Of a stretch of DNA of 64,000 nucleotides, positions 18,867 through 29,753 are shown piece after piece. Source of the DNA: CAWAMR01 sp963783095 (GTDB lineage Bacteria > Planctomycetota > Planctomycetia > Gemmatales > Gemmataceae); assembly GCA_963783095.1 (NCBI GenBank), contig CAWAMR010000014.1, positions 1 through 64,000 on the forward strand, read 5' to 3'. Each line of letters starts with the position of its first letter. The first letter of the stretch is position 1. The position numbers and the translations under genes were made by a program. The notes beneath the pieces were generated by a model. The model had not been told where the DNA came from. It saw only the letters and a program-made list of their open reading frames with translations, and ran no database searches.

Positions 18867-21121
18867 TTACTCCAAGACAACGTAGAGCGCATCCAGGGGC
18901 AACGTCACGATGAACTTGCCCTCTTTCAGAACCCCATTCAGTTTCTTCACCGGATAGCCCGCCGTATCGAGCAGCGTCGCCGTCTTAGATTTGCGTTGTT
19001 GACGATCAGCGTCGCGTCGGTATTCACCATCCGCCAGGGCGGCAGACCGGTCGCCACGATCTCGTAACCCTTGAACATCTTCTTGCCGTCGCCCTTGAAC
19101 TCGGCCGGTTTCGTTTTCCAGCCGGTCAGCCGAGCCGACGTGCCCGTCTGCACCAGCATCTTTCCCGACGTTGCGAAGCGGCTGGTCGTCCATGGCGACG
19201 ACAATGACCGTCGCATACTCGTTGCCGGAGCGGATCGTCACGTCGCCCAGCTTGATCTCGCCGGCCTTGTTCAGAAATCCGCTGGCCCCCTGGGCCTTCG
19301 GCGCATCGACCGTGCAGAGGCCGGTGCCATAATCGAGGCGGATTTCGCCGGTGATGCTGCGGACGATCTTCTTGTCCTTGTCGATGTACTTCGAGAGGTC
19401 AACCTCGTCGTCTTGGCCGGGTCGCCGCCGTACTTGACTTCGACGCGGCCGACCAGAAACGCCAGCGGATCGGCGCCGCCCTTGATGTTCGACTTCTCGC
19501 CGCCGGTTGCGCCTTGTAGCGGTTCGGATCGAAACTGCGGTCCTCGGCGATCAACGGCACCTTGCGTTGCCACAAATCGTTCAGCGGCCGTTCTTCGTGG
19601 ACCACGGCCTCGCCCTGGCGGACATATCCCTTGCGATACATCAGCGCCGCGGCCGGGAATTGGCCCATCAGCGCCGGCGTCGAGCAACTCCACTTGAAGA
19701 TGCGGGTGCTGGCCTTTCAAGATTCAGGAAGCGCAGGCCGGGTCGAGATCGTATTCGGGTGCGGTCGCCGAGAACCAGTAATAGCCGGCCACGCCCGTCA
19801 GCGACTGGTAGGCGGCCATCAGGAATGGCCCTCCGATCTGGTAGCCTTCCGGGCTGGACCCAGGTGCTCTCGGTGATAATCATCGGATGGCCGACGACTT
19901 GCTTGAGGTTGGTCGGCAAGGCTCGTGGATCGGTCAGGCAGGATTGGTTGGTGAAATGATGGCCGGGATCGATCCGCCAGCCGTTATTGTCGCCGACGTG
20001 CACGCCGCCGGTGTACTTGTTGACGGCGATGACGTCCATTGCCGTGTAGGTCCAGCGCTCGACATCGTTGAGCTTGACGGCGTCGGCCGTCACCCAGTTG
20101 CTGGCGTTGAGCAGTTGCTTGCAGCCGAGCTCCTTGCGATAGTAGTCGGCGATGTGCTCGTAGAACTGGCGCTGCGTCTCGGCGAAGAACTGGTCTCGTC
20201 GTGGACGCGCTTGGCCATGCCGCCCTTCGCGGTTCTGGGTCATGTGCCAGACGTTGAAGATGCCGACTTTGCCGTTGGCGAAATCGTCCTTGTCGTGCTT
20301 GGTGCCGCCCCAGGCTTCCTTGGCCTTGTCGAGCGAGCCGTACTTCTTGACCAGCCACTCGCCGAACTTTTTCCCGAAGCGTGCCTGGATCGCCGGCTTC
20401 ATGCCCTGCGTGGTCCAGAAGAGCAGGCTGTCCTCGTTCTGGACCTGAATGATGCCGACGGCCGGGTCCTTGGCCAGCGGAATGCCGGTGTAGGGATTCT
20501 TGGGGGCGTACAGAGCTTTGACCCAGGCCTTGTAGCCTTCTTGCAGCTTTTCGTCGAAGAAGAGCAGACCCCACAGGTCGGACTTTCCGGTGTAGGCCGT
20601 CGATGCCCCAGTTGGTGACGTCGCGTGCGGTGGCCCAGTAGGGAGAGATCGTGACATAGATCCCTTCCTTCTTGAGAGCGGCCACGAACTGCCGGATGCG
20701 ATCGATTTCCTTCGCATCGACGTCGGTGAGCTTGGAGCCTTTCGTTCCTGGTGCGAGCTGGGTATGAATGCGGACCATGTTGACGCCGATCTTGGCCAGG
20801 AAGCGGGCGTGCCGGGCCATCTCTTCCTGCGACTCCTTGCTGGTAGATGTCCGAGCCGATCGCCCAGAGCCGGACCGGCTGTCCATCGCCTAGGGCAAAA
20901 CTATTGCCATCCTTTGTCAGCTTGAGAAATCCGGACTCGCCCGCCTCCTTCTCGTTGAGATAGCGCAGATCGAGTAACGCCTTCGCAGTGAAAGGGTCCT
21001 TGGGATGCTGAAACGCCCAGGTACCATGTTCTTTCATTTCCTGAGCAACCCCGATCGAGGACAGCACCGGCAGAAAGAGAACGGCAAGACAGGCAAAGAA
21101 ATCGCTCGCAAAGTATTTCAT
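18867..21121 (-). CDS. Secreted glycoside hydrolase-like protein (clan A TIM barrel), frameshifted
   Basis: About 750 residues over several frames. It starts MKYFASDFFACLAVLFLPV, a signal peptide. An N-terminal part (ALLDLRYLNEKEAGESGFLK, then GDGQPVRLWAIGSD) precedes a barrel with FLAKIGVNMVRIHTQLAPG, VAALKKEGIYVTISPYW, and IIQVQNEDSLLFW near residue 227, where the Asn-Glu looks like the acid/base. MIITESTWVQPG near residue 415 carries the likely nucleophile Glu. The C-terminal part (about residue 600 on) is beta-rich. At least six indels interrupt it. Family-level assignment and substrate cannot be fixed; it is reminiscent of cellulase- or beta-galactosidase-type planctomycete enzymes. Confidence 0.7.
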
Positions 21122-21332
21122 GGTGATTAATTCCGAAAAAGGACGGACGGCTTGAATAAGTATTCAAACCACACGATCAAAGCTGGTGATAATTTACTCA
21201 TCTGCGTTCAGAAAGCGACCGGTAAATGGCCACTATGAACTGTTGGTGAAAGGTTCGATGATCGTTGACATGCCGAAGATCCGGGGGATAAAAGATTTGT
21301 CGGAGTTTGAGTGTTGGGTTAGAATGCGATGA

Positions 21333-21443
21333 ATCGAGCGCTACTGGCATTCTCGATTCGCAGACAGGCGCAAAGTAGGCGAATGGTTTGCTCTTACACC
21401 CGAAGATGTTCGCGCCTTCAAACGGTGGAAGCGGATATACTAA
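21333..21443 (+). pseudogene. C-terminal fragment of a GIY-YIG/T5orf172-type nuclease
   Basis: 36 codons reading IERYWHSRFADRRKVGEWFA then LTPEDVRAFKRWKRIY and stop. This matches the C-terminal end of GIY-YIG (T5orf172/Mug113-like) nucleases. The codon frame has no in-frame start and the upstream bases show no continuation I could recognise, so this is a remnant. The rest of the gap 21122-21568 contains nothing I recognise. Confidence 0.45.
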
Positions 21444-21568
21444 ATGTTGACGATTCGTTATCCCGAACCTGATTGCTAAAGTAGATAAGATTTCGAAGGC
21501 GACTCTTCACCTTTGAGTATTGTCGGGCAACGTGCAAATTGTCGCCACAATAGTTTTGAGGAGATACC

Positions 21569-21794
21569 ATGGACCCAACAACGGCTTGGCAATCGGTCCA
21601 ATCGTGGCCGGCGGAGGATCGGTTGGCGTTCGCTTTCCGCCTTTGGGATCAACTGGTTGAGGACGGTTGGCAACCGGAGCCGGACGACGAACTTGCAGTT
21701 GAACTGGACCGGCGTCTGGCTGCACATGAAGCGAATCCAGCCGACGTGCGCCACCTGGGAACAGATCATGGAGCGAATCCGGAGGCGGCAGTGA
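21569..21794 (+). CDS. Addiction-module antitoxin, frameshifted
   Basis: About 75 residues of the small 'addiction module component' type that pairs with ParE toxins. It opens MDPTTAWQSVQSWPAEDRLA, has LAAHEANPADV and, after a one-base shift near 21755, ends TWEQIMERIRRRQ, the usual antitoxin tail. A good ribosome-binding site (GAGGAG) lies 7 bases before the ATG. The stop overlaps the toxin start by 4 bases (GTGA), which shows translational coupling and supports the corrected frame. Confidence 0.8.
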
Positions 21795-22087
21795 GCGTGT
21801 CTGCTGTTTACCTTCCGCAAGCGGAGGATGACGTGGATGCCGCTCACCGCAGCTATGAGGGACAGCAGATTGGTCTGGGTGATCGCTTCGTCGAAGCAGT
21901 GCGGAATCAAGTCGATCGGATTCGCTCAAGCCCGAAACTCTACGGGATTGTCCGTCGCAATATCCGAGCAGCGCAGTTACACGGCTTTCCCTATGTCGTG
22001 TACTACCGCGATCGAGGCAATGACGTTCTCATTATCGCAGTGCAGCATGGTCGGCGAAGCAAGAAGGTTTGGAGAGATCGGATCTGA
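21791..22087 (+). CDS. ParE/RelE family toxin
   Basis: 98 residues from a GTG at 21791. Blocks: VYLPQAEDDVDAAHRSYEGQ, GDRFVEAVRNQVDRIRSSPK, YGIVRRNIRAAQLHGFPYVV, YYRDRGNDVLIIAVQHGRR, typical of plasmid-stabilisation ParE/RelE toxins. The start overlaps the antitoxin stop by 4 bases; homologues usually begin at this position. Expected to inhibit gyrase or translation when free of antitoxin. Confidence 0.85.
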   Translation: MSVSAVYLPQAEDDVDAAHRSYEGQQIGLGDRFVEAVRNQVDRIRSSPKLYGIVRRNIRAAQLHGFPYVVYYRDRGNDVLIIAVQHGRRSKKVWRDRI

Positions 22088-22116
22088 CCTGATTGGCCAC
22101 CTTAGCGAACGGAAGA

Positions 22117-23766
22117 TCAGTCGGACAAAAAGAGGTAGTCAATGGTTGAAGCGAAATTCCGGGCTATTGAGTAGCGCCACACCATCTGTTGAAGAGCATC
22201 TGCGGGCCGCTCCTTGTGCTGCTCCAGGTAAGCACTCAGCAATTCCGTTTCTCGCGAAGTTGCGGGCCGGGAAAGAACGGTCCAGACAGCCTCTTCAACC
22301 TGTTGCTTGCGATCCTTCATCTTCACCAGGGCCGGGACCAGTTGCACGCCAGCCAATCTGAGTAGCGCAGCATCGTTGCTGAGTCTCATCGCTTCGTTGA
22401 TGCCGATTTGAAGATCGTCGCGAGGCTGCTCGATTAACTTGCCGAACAGCCGCTGCACGTCCTTCTCCATTGCCTCCAGTTGTTTCTCACGAACCGCGCG
22501 AGGCTGGTCGAGCTTCAAAATCAGAGGGTCGCCGGCCAGTTGGTGCGACATCCCCCATTGCATCGGCGACAACGGCCGGGACGACGCAACGGCAAACAGT
22601 TCGGGGGCGGGCGTTTCGGGCTTGTCCCATCGACTGCTGCGCGAATACGTCTTGCTGGACACCAGGCCGCCAATGAGCCGGGTGAGATCGTATTGGTGTT
22701 CGATGAAGTCGCGCATCAGCCAGTCCAACAATTCTGGGTGCGATGGCTTGTTCCCAGCGTGCATTTGATCGTAGCGCATCACCAACCCGTAGCCGTAGAG
22801 GCGGTGCCACAGCCGATTGACCAGCGCTCGGGCGAACAACTCGCGGTTCTCGGGCTTCAATGCAAGTTCGACCAGTTCAACGCGCGGGCTGAACTTGGCA
22901 TTCTCAGGCAGCGCCTTGGTTTTGGCGTAGTTCTTGTTCAACTCCTGGATCTGCTTGTTCTCTTCCTGCAGCGCCTTGTTGAAATCGGCAACGGTTTCTT
23001 TGGGCGGCTCGATCGCTGCGCCGTTGAGAAACAGGAGCCTGGCGGTGCGGGTCTGTCCCTTGGTTTGGAACTGGACCGCCGATGCGTAGCGACGATCGAT
23101 TACTTTGCCCTGAAACTCGTAAGATCGGCTAAAGAACGCTTTCAGACCATAGTAATAATCCTGTGTCAGCGACGAGATGTACGGGTGCTTGTGGCACTGA
23201 GCGCAACTAATGTTAATCCCGAAGAAAACCGAACTGACATCGCGCGTCAAGGCATCGGGATCTTTGAGCCTCGCGGTAAGAAACAATTCCGGGCGATTGG
23301 CAGATGAACGCACGCCGAGCAGTTCGCGGAACATCTGATCCCAGGAGCGGTTTTCTCGAAGTGCCAGCAGCAAATAGTCTCGTACGCTGGGAGCTTCGGG
23401 GTTGTAGTTGCGAAGCAGTTGGTCGAATTCGGTCGCATTATGCCGGACATACTCGGGCAAGGCCATGAGTCGTTCGACCAGTTTTTCCCGCTTCTGCGAA
23501 TCGGTCGAATCCACAAAGTCACGTGCTTCGCCGGCAGTGGGAATCCGGCCAGCAAGGTCGAGGTAGAGCCGGCGAACCAGCGTATGGTCATCGGCCTGCG
23601 GTGCCCGACTGACGTTCGCATCTTTCAGTTTCAGATTGATGTAGTGGTCGATGACCTCGGCGATAGGTCGATCGGCAGGCAAAATTGGCTCGGCACCGGT
23701 CGCGATCGCGGTGAGCAGCATCATGGCTGCAATGGTCAAGCTTCTTTGCAGGCGGATCGAATTCAC
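22117..23766 (-). CDS. DUF1549/DUF1553 domain secreted protein
   Basis: 549 residues, intact. A signal peptide (LTIAAMMLLTAIATGAEP) is followed by the DUF1549 domain (HTLVRRLYLDLAGRIPTAGE, FFGINISCAQCHKHPYISSL with a C-x-x-C-H heme-like motif) and the DUF1553 domain (NRLWHRLYGYGLVMRYDQMH, HPELLDWLMRDFI). These planctomycete proteins are usually encoded with a DUF1501 protein, as here. Biochemical role unknown; c-type cytochrome-like binding is suggested by CAQCH. Third gene of the operon that starts at 26306. Confidence 0.9.
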   Translation of the reverse strand: MNSIRLQRSLTIAAMMLLTAIATGAEPILPADRPIAEVIDHYINLKLKDANVSRAPQADDHTLVRRLYLDLAGRIPTAGEARDFVDSTDSQKREKLVERLMALPEYVRHNATEFDQLLRNYNPEAPSVRDYLLLALRENRSWDQMFRELLGVRSSANRPELFLTARLKDPDALTRDVSSVFFGINISCAQCHKHPYISSLTQDYYYGLKAFFSRSYEFQGKVIDRRYASAVQFQTKGQTRTARLLFLNGAAIEPPKETVADFNKALQEENKQIQELNKNYAKTKALPENAKFSPRVELVELALKPENRELFARALVNRLWHRLYGYGLVMRYDQMHAGNKPSHPELLDWLMRDFIEHQYDLTRLIGGLVSSKTYSRSSRWDKPETPAPELFAVASSRPLSPMQWGMSHQLAGDPLILKLDQPRAVREKQLEAMEKDVQRLFGKLIEQPRDDLQIGINEAMRLSNDAALLRLAGVQLVPALVKMKDRKQQVEEAVWTVLSRPATSRETELLSAYLEQHKERPADALQQMVWRYSIARNFASTIDYLFLSD

Positions 23767-23829
23767 AACTGTCTCCTCACTTCCATTTGTCGCGTTCCGG
23801 CTTTGTACATGCTTGGCCTATGCTTACGC

Positions 23830-23927
23830 GGCAACGGCGAACCCCATGCGTCAGCTTGGGGGCAACTACCAGCATTCCGAATCTTGCTGTTTTACCCCCA
23901 AGCTGACGCATGGGGTTCGCCGTTGCC
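23830..23927. repeat. Perfect palindromic element, 33-bp arms
   Basis: Arms 23830-23862 and 23895-23927 (GGCAACGGCGAACCCCATGC type) are exact inverse complements around a 32-base loop. It lies inside the operon, between the WD40 gene and the DUF1549 gene, and could form a strong hairpin in the transcript. Its sequence differs from the other palindromes of the window. Confidence 0.88.
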
Positions 23928-23946
23928 AGCCTAAACACGTTCGCGG

Positions 23947-24955
23947 TCAGACCGTGAACTCCCATTTCAGTGCAGCCCCGCGCCCAACCATATAAATCGC
24001 ATCGAATTTTTCACTGACTGCCATGCCGAACACTGGTCCCGGCGCAGTGATTTCTTTCAATAACCGTTTCTGCTTTCTGTCGAAAACGCTCAGGTTCGCG
24101 CCTTTCTGTGTGCCGCCCACTGCCGCGAGCAGCCAGTCGCCTTGGGGGTGGAACCACAAGGTTTCGTACTGCATATCCTTGCCGGCCTTGAATTCCTGCG
24201 TCAACTTCCCCGCCTTCCAGTCAAAGAGCTGGACCAGTGCTGTTCCCGTGATGATGGCCACATCGGTATTCTGAATGCCGCCCAGGGCCAGTGCTGCCCC
24301 ATCCGGCGAGAAGGCCAGACAGCGCAGGCCGCCGTAAGGGTGGTTGTTGCGATCCCAGTCGGCCTTGAAAAACGCAGGAGCCTCGAATCGTGCTGCTTCC
24401 TTGCCGGTTGCGGTTTCCCAGACAATGACCCGACATGCCTCATCCGCTGCGGCAACGAATGCGCCATCCGGAGAGAAAGCAATGGCGTAAAGCTTGCTGG
24501 GATAATCGTAGCGCGGTAGCCGAGGGTCGTGGCCTTTCAACTCCCGGACCAGTTTGCCGGACCCGACTTCCCACAATTTACAAGTCATGTCATCGGAGAC
24601 CGTGGCAAGCAGTTGCTTGGCTGTGCTGCAAGCCAACTGGCGAATCCAGCGCCTGGTGCGCCTCGATGATGCGTGCTGGTTTTTTTGTCTCGGTGTTCCA
24701 CCAAATCAACTTGCGATCCCACCCGGCGGAGATCAGCTCCCTGCCGGCGACAACGACTCCGCTGACATAACTGGTGTGGCCGGTGTAACCGACCAATTGG
24801 GGTTTGGGCGCGGCGAAATCGAGAGAGTAAAGTTTGTGGTCAAAGGCACCAATCCAGAGCCGATCGCTTTGCGGAACGTGCGCAACACTTAGCAGGTCGC
24901 CGGCAAACGGAACAGTCTTGACGATCTTTAGCTTGTCGAGGTTAGGAGATGCCAT
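23947..24955 (-). CDS. WD40 repeat protein, frameshifted
   Basis: About 335 residues in two frames joined near 24640. Starts MASPNLDKLKIVKTVPFAGD. WD40-type units include GHTSYVSGVVVAGRELISAG followed by WDRKLIWWNTET, SDDMTCKLWEVGSG, AIAFSPDGAFVAAADEACRV followed by IVWETATG, and LAFSPDGAALALGG. No signal peptide is seen, so it is probably cytoplasmic. It is the middle gene of the DUF1501-WD40-DUF1549 cassette, 25 bases after the DUF1501 stop. Confidence 0.85.
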
Positions 24956-24980
24956 GTTCGGCCTCTATTGGGGGGACAGC

Positions 24981-26306
24981 TTAGCTTAGGACTTCGGCAA
25001 CGGGTTGAGTGTTGTACGGGGTCAGCGGGACGGGTCGGCCGTCGGGCGCTGTGTTTTCCTTCTGTGGGTCGATGCCCAAGGCAGTGAAAATCGTGGCAAA
25101 GAACTGCGACGCGGTCACTTTGTTCTCGGCCACGTCCGTTCCCTCGGCATTGGTTTTACCGTACACGACGCCGGGCTTGATCCCGCAGCCGGACAGAGTA
25201 ACGCTCCAGCATTGGCCCCAGTGATCCCGGCCCCGCATATTGTTGATCTTCGGCGTGCGCCCCATCTCGGCAAAGGTAACGACCAGGGTGTTCTTGAGCA
25301 TGCCGCGATCTTCCAGGTCGTCGAGCAAGGCAGAGAGCACCTTGTCGAGATCGGGCACCAGCGCGGCGTGAATGTCAAAATTCTCGCCGTGACTATCCCA
25401 CCAGCCTCGATTGAGGCGGACGAACGGTACACCGGCCTCGACCAGCCGGCGGGCCGCCAGCGCTTGCTGGCCAAAGAGCGAGTTGCCGTAACGGGCACGC
25501 ACTTTTTCAGGCTCCTGCGAGATGTCGAAGAGCTTTTCGCTCGCCATCATCCCACGCACCCGCCCATAGGCGTTTTGATGGCTGATGAGAATGGGATCAC
25601 GCTTCCGGCCCTCCATGAAGGCAGCGCTGAGTTGGTCGCGCAGGGCAGCGCGGTCCTGGTGATCGCGGTCCGTGAGCGATGCAGGCAGATGATTTGCTTC
25701 CGGAGCCAGCTTGTTGAGGATGTTGATCGGCTCGTAACGAGCGCCGAGAAAGCCCGCAAAATCGATCTGGACGTTGTTGTTGAAGCCTACATAAGTTGTG
25801 TAGAAGGCTACGTGGTCGGGGACCGAACTGTTGGGCTGAGCGAGCTCGCGCGATAACATGCAGCCGAGCGAAGGGGTCTTGAGATTGCCGATGTCCGAAC
25901 GCTCGCCGCGCAGCAGGGCATTGACTCGTGGGCCGTCGTGGTCGGTGCTTTGGGTACTGAGCGAGCGAATGACCGCGGTGTGTTTGTGCAGACGTCGTGC
26001 CATCTCCGGCAACAATTCGCAGATGCGAAAGCCGGGCACGGAGGTTTGGATGGTCTGGAATGGACCGCCGGTGTTCGTGCCGGGCTTGGGATCCCAGGTC
26101 TCAAACTGGCTGGCACCGCCGGAAAGGAAAACGAGGATCACACGCTTATCTTGACGTTTGATCTGTGAGGCGAGCGCGGAGGTTGCAAGAGCATTGAGTC
26201 CGACCGCGCCGCCAACCAATGCGCCGGTAGCGGTGCCAAAGAACGCTCGCCGACTCAATCGATGGTCGAGAGAGCCACAGAGTCGGCGGTCAGCAGGTCG
26301 AGGCAT
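24981..26306 (-). CDS. DUF1501 domain protein
   Basis: 441 residues, intact. The N-terminus LSRRAFFGTATGALVGGAVG is a Tat-type signal (twin Arg followed by a hydrophobic stretch), so export in folded form is likely. Family blocks: LVFLSGGASQFETWDPKPG, STDHDGPRVNALLRGER, NTLVVTFAEMGRTPKINN, GRDHWGQCWSVTLSGCGIKPG. DUF1501 proteins fall in the alkaline-phosphatase-like superfamily; the substrate is unknown. First gene of the cassette with the WD40 and DUF1549 genes. Confidence 0.92.
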   Translation of the reverse strand: MPRPADRRLCGSLDHRLSRRAFFGTATGALVGGAVGLNALATSALASQIKRQDKRVILVFLSGGASQFETWDPKPGTNTGGPFQTIQTSVPGFRICELLPEMARRLHKHTAVIRSLSTQSTDHDGPRVNALLRGERSDIGNLKTPSLGCMLSRELAQPNSSVPDHVAFYTTYVGFNNNVQIDFAGFLGARYEPINILNKLAPEANHLPASLTDRDHQDRAALRDQLSAAFMEGRKRDPILISHQNAYGRVRGMMASEKLFDISQEPEKVRARYGNSLFGQQALAARRLVEAGVPFVRLNRGWWDSHGENFDIHAALVPDLDKVLSALLDDLEDRGMLKNTLVVTFAEMGRTPKINNMRGRDHWGQCWSVTLSGCGIKPGVVYGKTNAEGTDVAENKVTASQFFATIFTALGIDPQKENTAPDGRPVPLTPYNTQPVAEVLS

Positions 26307-26486
26307 GTTCGGGGCCTTTCCTTCGATGCGCGGCTGTGCCTCGGATGGAGGTTCACATTCACAGGTACAGGGCGCAAGGAGAATCGTTCGGTAACGAAGC
26401 GCGTTGGGAGTGATTTTGAGATTCTACCAGAACCAAGGATGCCGGTCACGCAAAAAGACGAACTTCGTTGGCAAGTGCGTGAAGAA

Positions 26487-26575
26487 TCAGCTCTCCCGAA
26501 TGCCCAAGTCTCGACAAACCTTCCGCGCCAAGAACTCGTTGACCTCGCGATGACGCGGCACTGCCGACGTTTGGG
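26487..26575 (-). pseudogene. C-terminal remnant of a hicA-type toxin gene
   Basis: About 29 codons reading QTSAVPRHREVNEFLARKVC then RDLGIRES and stop, nearly the same as the end of the intact HicA at 30244-30429. Similarity continues 3' of the stop into the flank shared with the 30.2-kb locus. No N-terminal half or hicB is present here. The rest of 26307-26702 shows no gene; it should contain the promoter region for the ECF-WD40 gene. Confidence 0.7.
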
Positions 26576-26702
26576 ATCCTTCACCCGTGGACGTTGCAAT
26601 CTATGTCACCCAAAATTGTCTCCATCCGCATCATACTCGAAAAAAAATGGAAGCATGGCGGCAGTTCGTGCAGTAATAAGGTGAAAGGCGAGGGACCGGA
26701 AC

Positions 26703-29700
26703 TTGACTTCGAGCAAACAGAACCTGGGGATTGTGCTGGAGGGGCTTGGGCGGCTTCTGCACGGCGAGATGACCCGGAGCTGCTTCAGCGGTTCGTTCAG
26801 CAGCAGGATGGCGCTGCGCTGGGGCGCTCGTGGAGCGGCATGCCGGGCTGGTCTGGCGCATTTGCCGGAACATCCTGCATGAATCCCACGACGCGGAAGA
26901 CGCCTTTCAGGCGACGTTCTTGGTGCTTGTCCGCAAGGCGGCTTCGATCGATCGGCCCCACCTTTTGGCACCCTGGCTGCATGGAGTCGCCCAGCGCATT
27001 GCCGTTCGCGCCTGCGCCAACCTGGCGCGTCAGCGTTTTCACGAAAAGCGGGTCGCCCTTATGTCAGAGCCAACCTCGACGCCCCCGGAACCGTCACACG
27101 AGCTTGCCGCCGTCCTGGAAGAGGAGATCGCAGGGCTGCCCGAGAAGTACCGGCTGGCCTTCGTGCTCTGCTACCTGCAAGGCAAAACCAACGAGCAGGC
27201 CGCGCGGGAACTCGGCTGTCCCAAGGGGACGATCCTGTCGCGCCTTCGCGCGGGCGCGAGCGGCTGCGGCTGCGCCTGGCCCGGCGCGGCATCAACGATA
27301 TTGCCGCGCTGCTCGCCGCGGTGTCGATGACGCACGCGGCGACAGCTGCGCCCCCGGGGCTGGTAAATGCAACCATCAAGTCGGCCCTGATGCAAAGCGC
27401 TGGCAAGGCCGCAGCCAACATTCCGGCCACGGCGGCTGCCATGGCACAACAGGAGATCAGCGCGATGTTCTTCGCCAAACTGAAAACCGCGGCTTTGCTG
27501 CTGTCGGCTGCAATATTTATCGGTGGAACCGGCGTCGTCGCCTATCAACTGATTGCCGGTGCCCCGGCAAACGTGATTGCCGGTGCCCCGGCAAACGCCG
27601 TCCTTGTCGCGGAGAATGAGAAGGAGAAAGAGAAGCCCGCGGCACCCCGGCCAGTCCGCCTCGACCGCTCCGGCGATACGCTACCGCCGGCCGGGGTGGC
27701 CCGCCTGGGAACGTTGCACTTTCGTCACGGCCACGCCGTCACCCTGATCGTCTCCACTGCCGACGGGACGAAGATCGTCTACGGCGGCGCGGACCCGATG
27801 GACAATCATCTCCGCCTGGCGGAGACCGTCACGGGCAGTGAGGTCACCACGGGCCGGGAACTGAGGACCTTTGCGCTCGGCGCTCGCGAGGTTCCCGTCA
27901 GCGCGGCGATTTCGCCCGACGACAAAATGCTGGCGGCCAGTTTCCGCAATCTGGATGAGCCTCCCTATCCCAACACGTGCGGCAAGGTGGTTCTCTGGGA
28001 TATGGCGACCGGCAAGGAACTCAACCGCCTGGTGATCGCCGAGGGCGAAGCGAGCGACCTGGCCTTCCACCCCAACGGCAAGATTCTCGCCCTCGTCGCC
28101 GGCAAGGAGAGAAGCCTGCATTTGTGGGATTGCTCAACGGCCAAGCCGCTGCCCCAGGAATTCGATGCAAAAGGCAGCGTGGAGAGCGCTGGACTTTTCA
28201 CCGGACGGCAAGCTGTTGGCGTTCACCAGCATACAGGAGCAGCGCAAGTCGGTCTGCTTGTGGGAGACCAACCCGTGGCGCGAGCAGCGCCGATTGAACC
28301 TGAAGCTGCCCCATCCGCTCGGCATTCCGGACGCCCTTGCCTTCCATCCCGACGGCAAGCTACTGGCGATGATCGATTTTAATTACGGTATTCGCCTGAT
28401 CGACGTGGCCACTGGTAAAGCGGAAGAGACGCTCGGTCGAAAGCCGGAGGGGCTTATTCAGTCCGTTCGCTTTACCGCCGGCGGGCGGTATCTGGCGGTC
28501 GCCGCAGCAGGGAGCGTCGGCCTGACGATCTTTGATTTCCCCTTCCGCAGCATGAAGTTGGTTCAGCGGACTCAGGGCAACGAAACGCGGGCCCTCGCTG
28601 TCGCCCGCGGCTGGGGTAAGCGGCCGGTGGCTGTGACGGGCGGCACCGACGCAACCTTGCAGATCTGGGATCCGCTCACAGGCTATCCGCAATCCGTGAT
28701 TCCCACCCATACCAAAGCCGTGAACACGATCGCCCTGCTCGAGAAGGACCGGGCAGTCACCATCTCGCGCGATGAGAATTTAGTGCGCGTGTGGAACGCC
28801 TCGACCGGCCAGGAACTCGCCAGGCACTCGCTGGGGTATCTGGCGGTCCTGGTCGCACCGAAGGCCAACCTGCTGGCTGTCACCAGAATCCAAACGATCG
28901 TAGGACGAACGTTCGGGTTTCCAATCACCCTAACGTTCGGAACAAAACCGGAGGTGCCGGTGTTTCAGAAGCTGCCGACCAATTTCGAAAGCGACATCCA
29001 TCTCATCGACGTGTTCAGCGGCAAGACGATCCGCTCATTGCACGCCGATCAAAGCACGCTAGCTCTCGCGATCACGCCCGACGGACACACTCTGGCCGCG
29101 ACGGAAGGACCCAAGCGCGTCGCCATTTGGGACGTCGCAAAGGGCAAAGTGGTGCAGCGGATCGATCTCGACCAGGAGCTCTTCGGGACGTTCATGCCGC
29201 TGCCGGCGGCCTTGAGCGCGGACGGCAAGTTGCTCGGGCTGCGCCTGGCGACCGTGAAGCCCAAGGGCGGCGCGGAAGACCGGTCGTTCAGCGTCTGGGA
29301 CGTGACGACGGGCAAGCAGCTCTGGCGTCAGGGCACGCGCTTTGAATCCGATGCCCTGGCGTTTTCCCCGGACGGCAAGCTGTTCGCCGAAGTGGCGCTG
29401 GGAACGATCGGCATCTGGGACAGCTGGACCGGCAAGTCGCTGCGGCAGCTTGATTGCGGCTTTCCCGGAGCGACCGCCGACCCGGGGCAGACGGAGCGAA
29501 TCGCCTTCACGCACGACAGCAAGGGCCTGATCGCCGGAGGCATGGGGCCTGAGGTCTATTTCTTCGACCTCAACGCGAAATCGGAACGGCGCGAGTTCCT
29601 CGGCCATCGCGGGCGAGTTTTCTCCGTGAACGTCTCGGCCGACGGCAAACGCTTCGCGACCGCCGGCTCCGACACCACGGGCATGATCTGGGAAACGCCG

Positions 29701-29709
29701 CGACGTTGA
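26703..29709 (+). CDS. ECF sigma factor fused by a membrane helix to a WD40 propeller, frameshifted
   Basis: About 1,000 residues. N-terminal sigma region 2: HAGLVWRICRNILHESHDAE and DAFQATFLVLVRK. Region 4: LPEKYRLAFVLCYLQGKT and CPKGTILSRLRAG. A linker and membrane helix follow (LKTAALLLSAAIFIGGTGVV), a Glu/Lys/Pro-rich spacer, then WD40 units over about 600 residues (VVLWDMATGKEL, ALDFSPDGKLLAFTS, ATLQIWDPLTG, NLVRVWNAS, VAIWDVAKGK, AGSDTTGMIWETPRR). Indels occur near 26775, 26840, 27270 and 28175. Such fusions are a planctomycete speciality; signal-triggered release of the sigma domain is an attractive but unproven idea. The TTG at 26703 is a tentative start. Confidence 0.8.
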
Positions 29710-29753
29710 CGTCGGCCCGACGGGACCGATTCCAGCACTGGCCCGCTTCGCAC

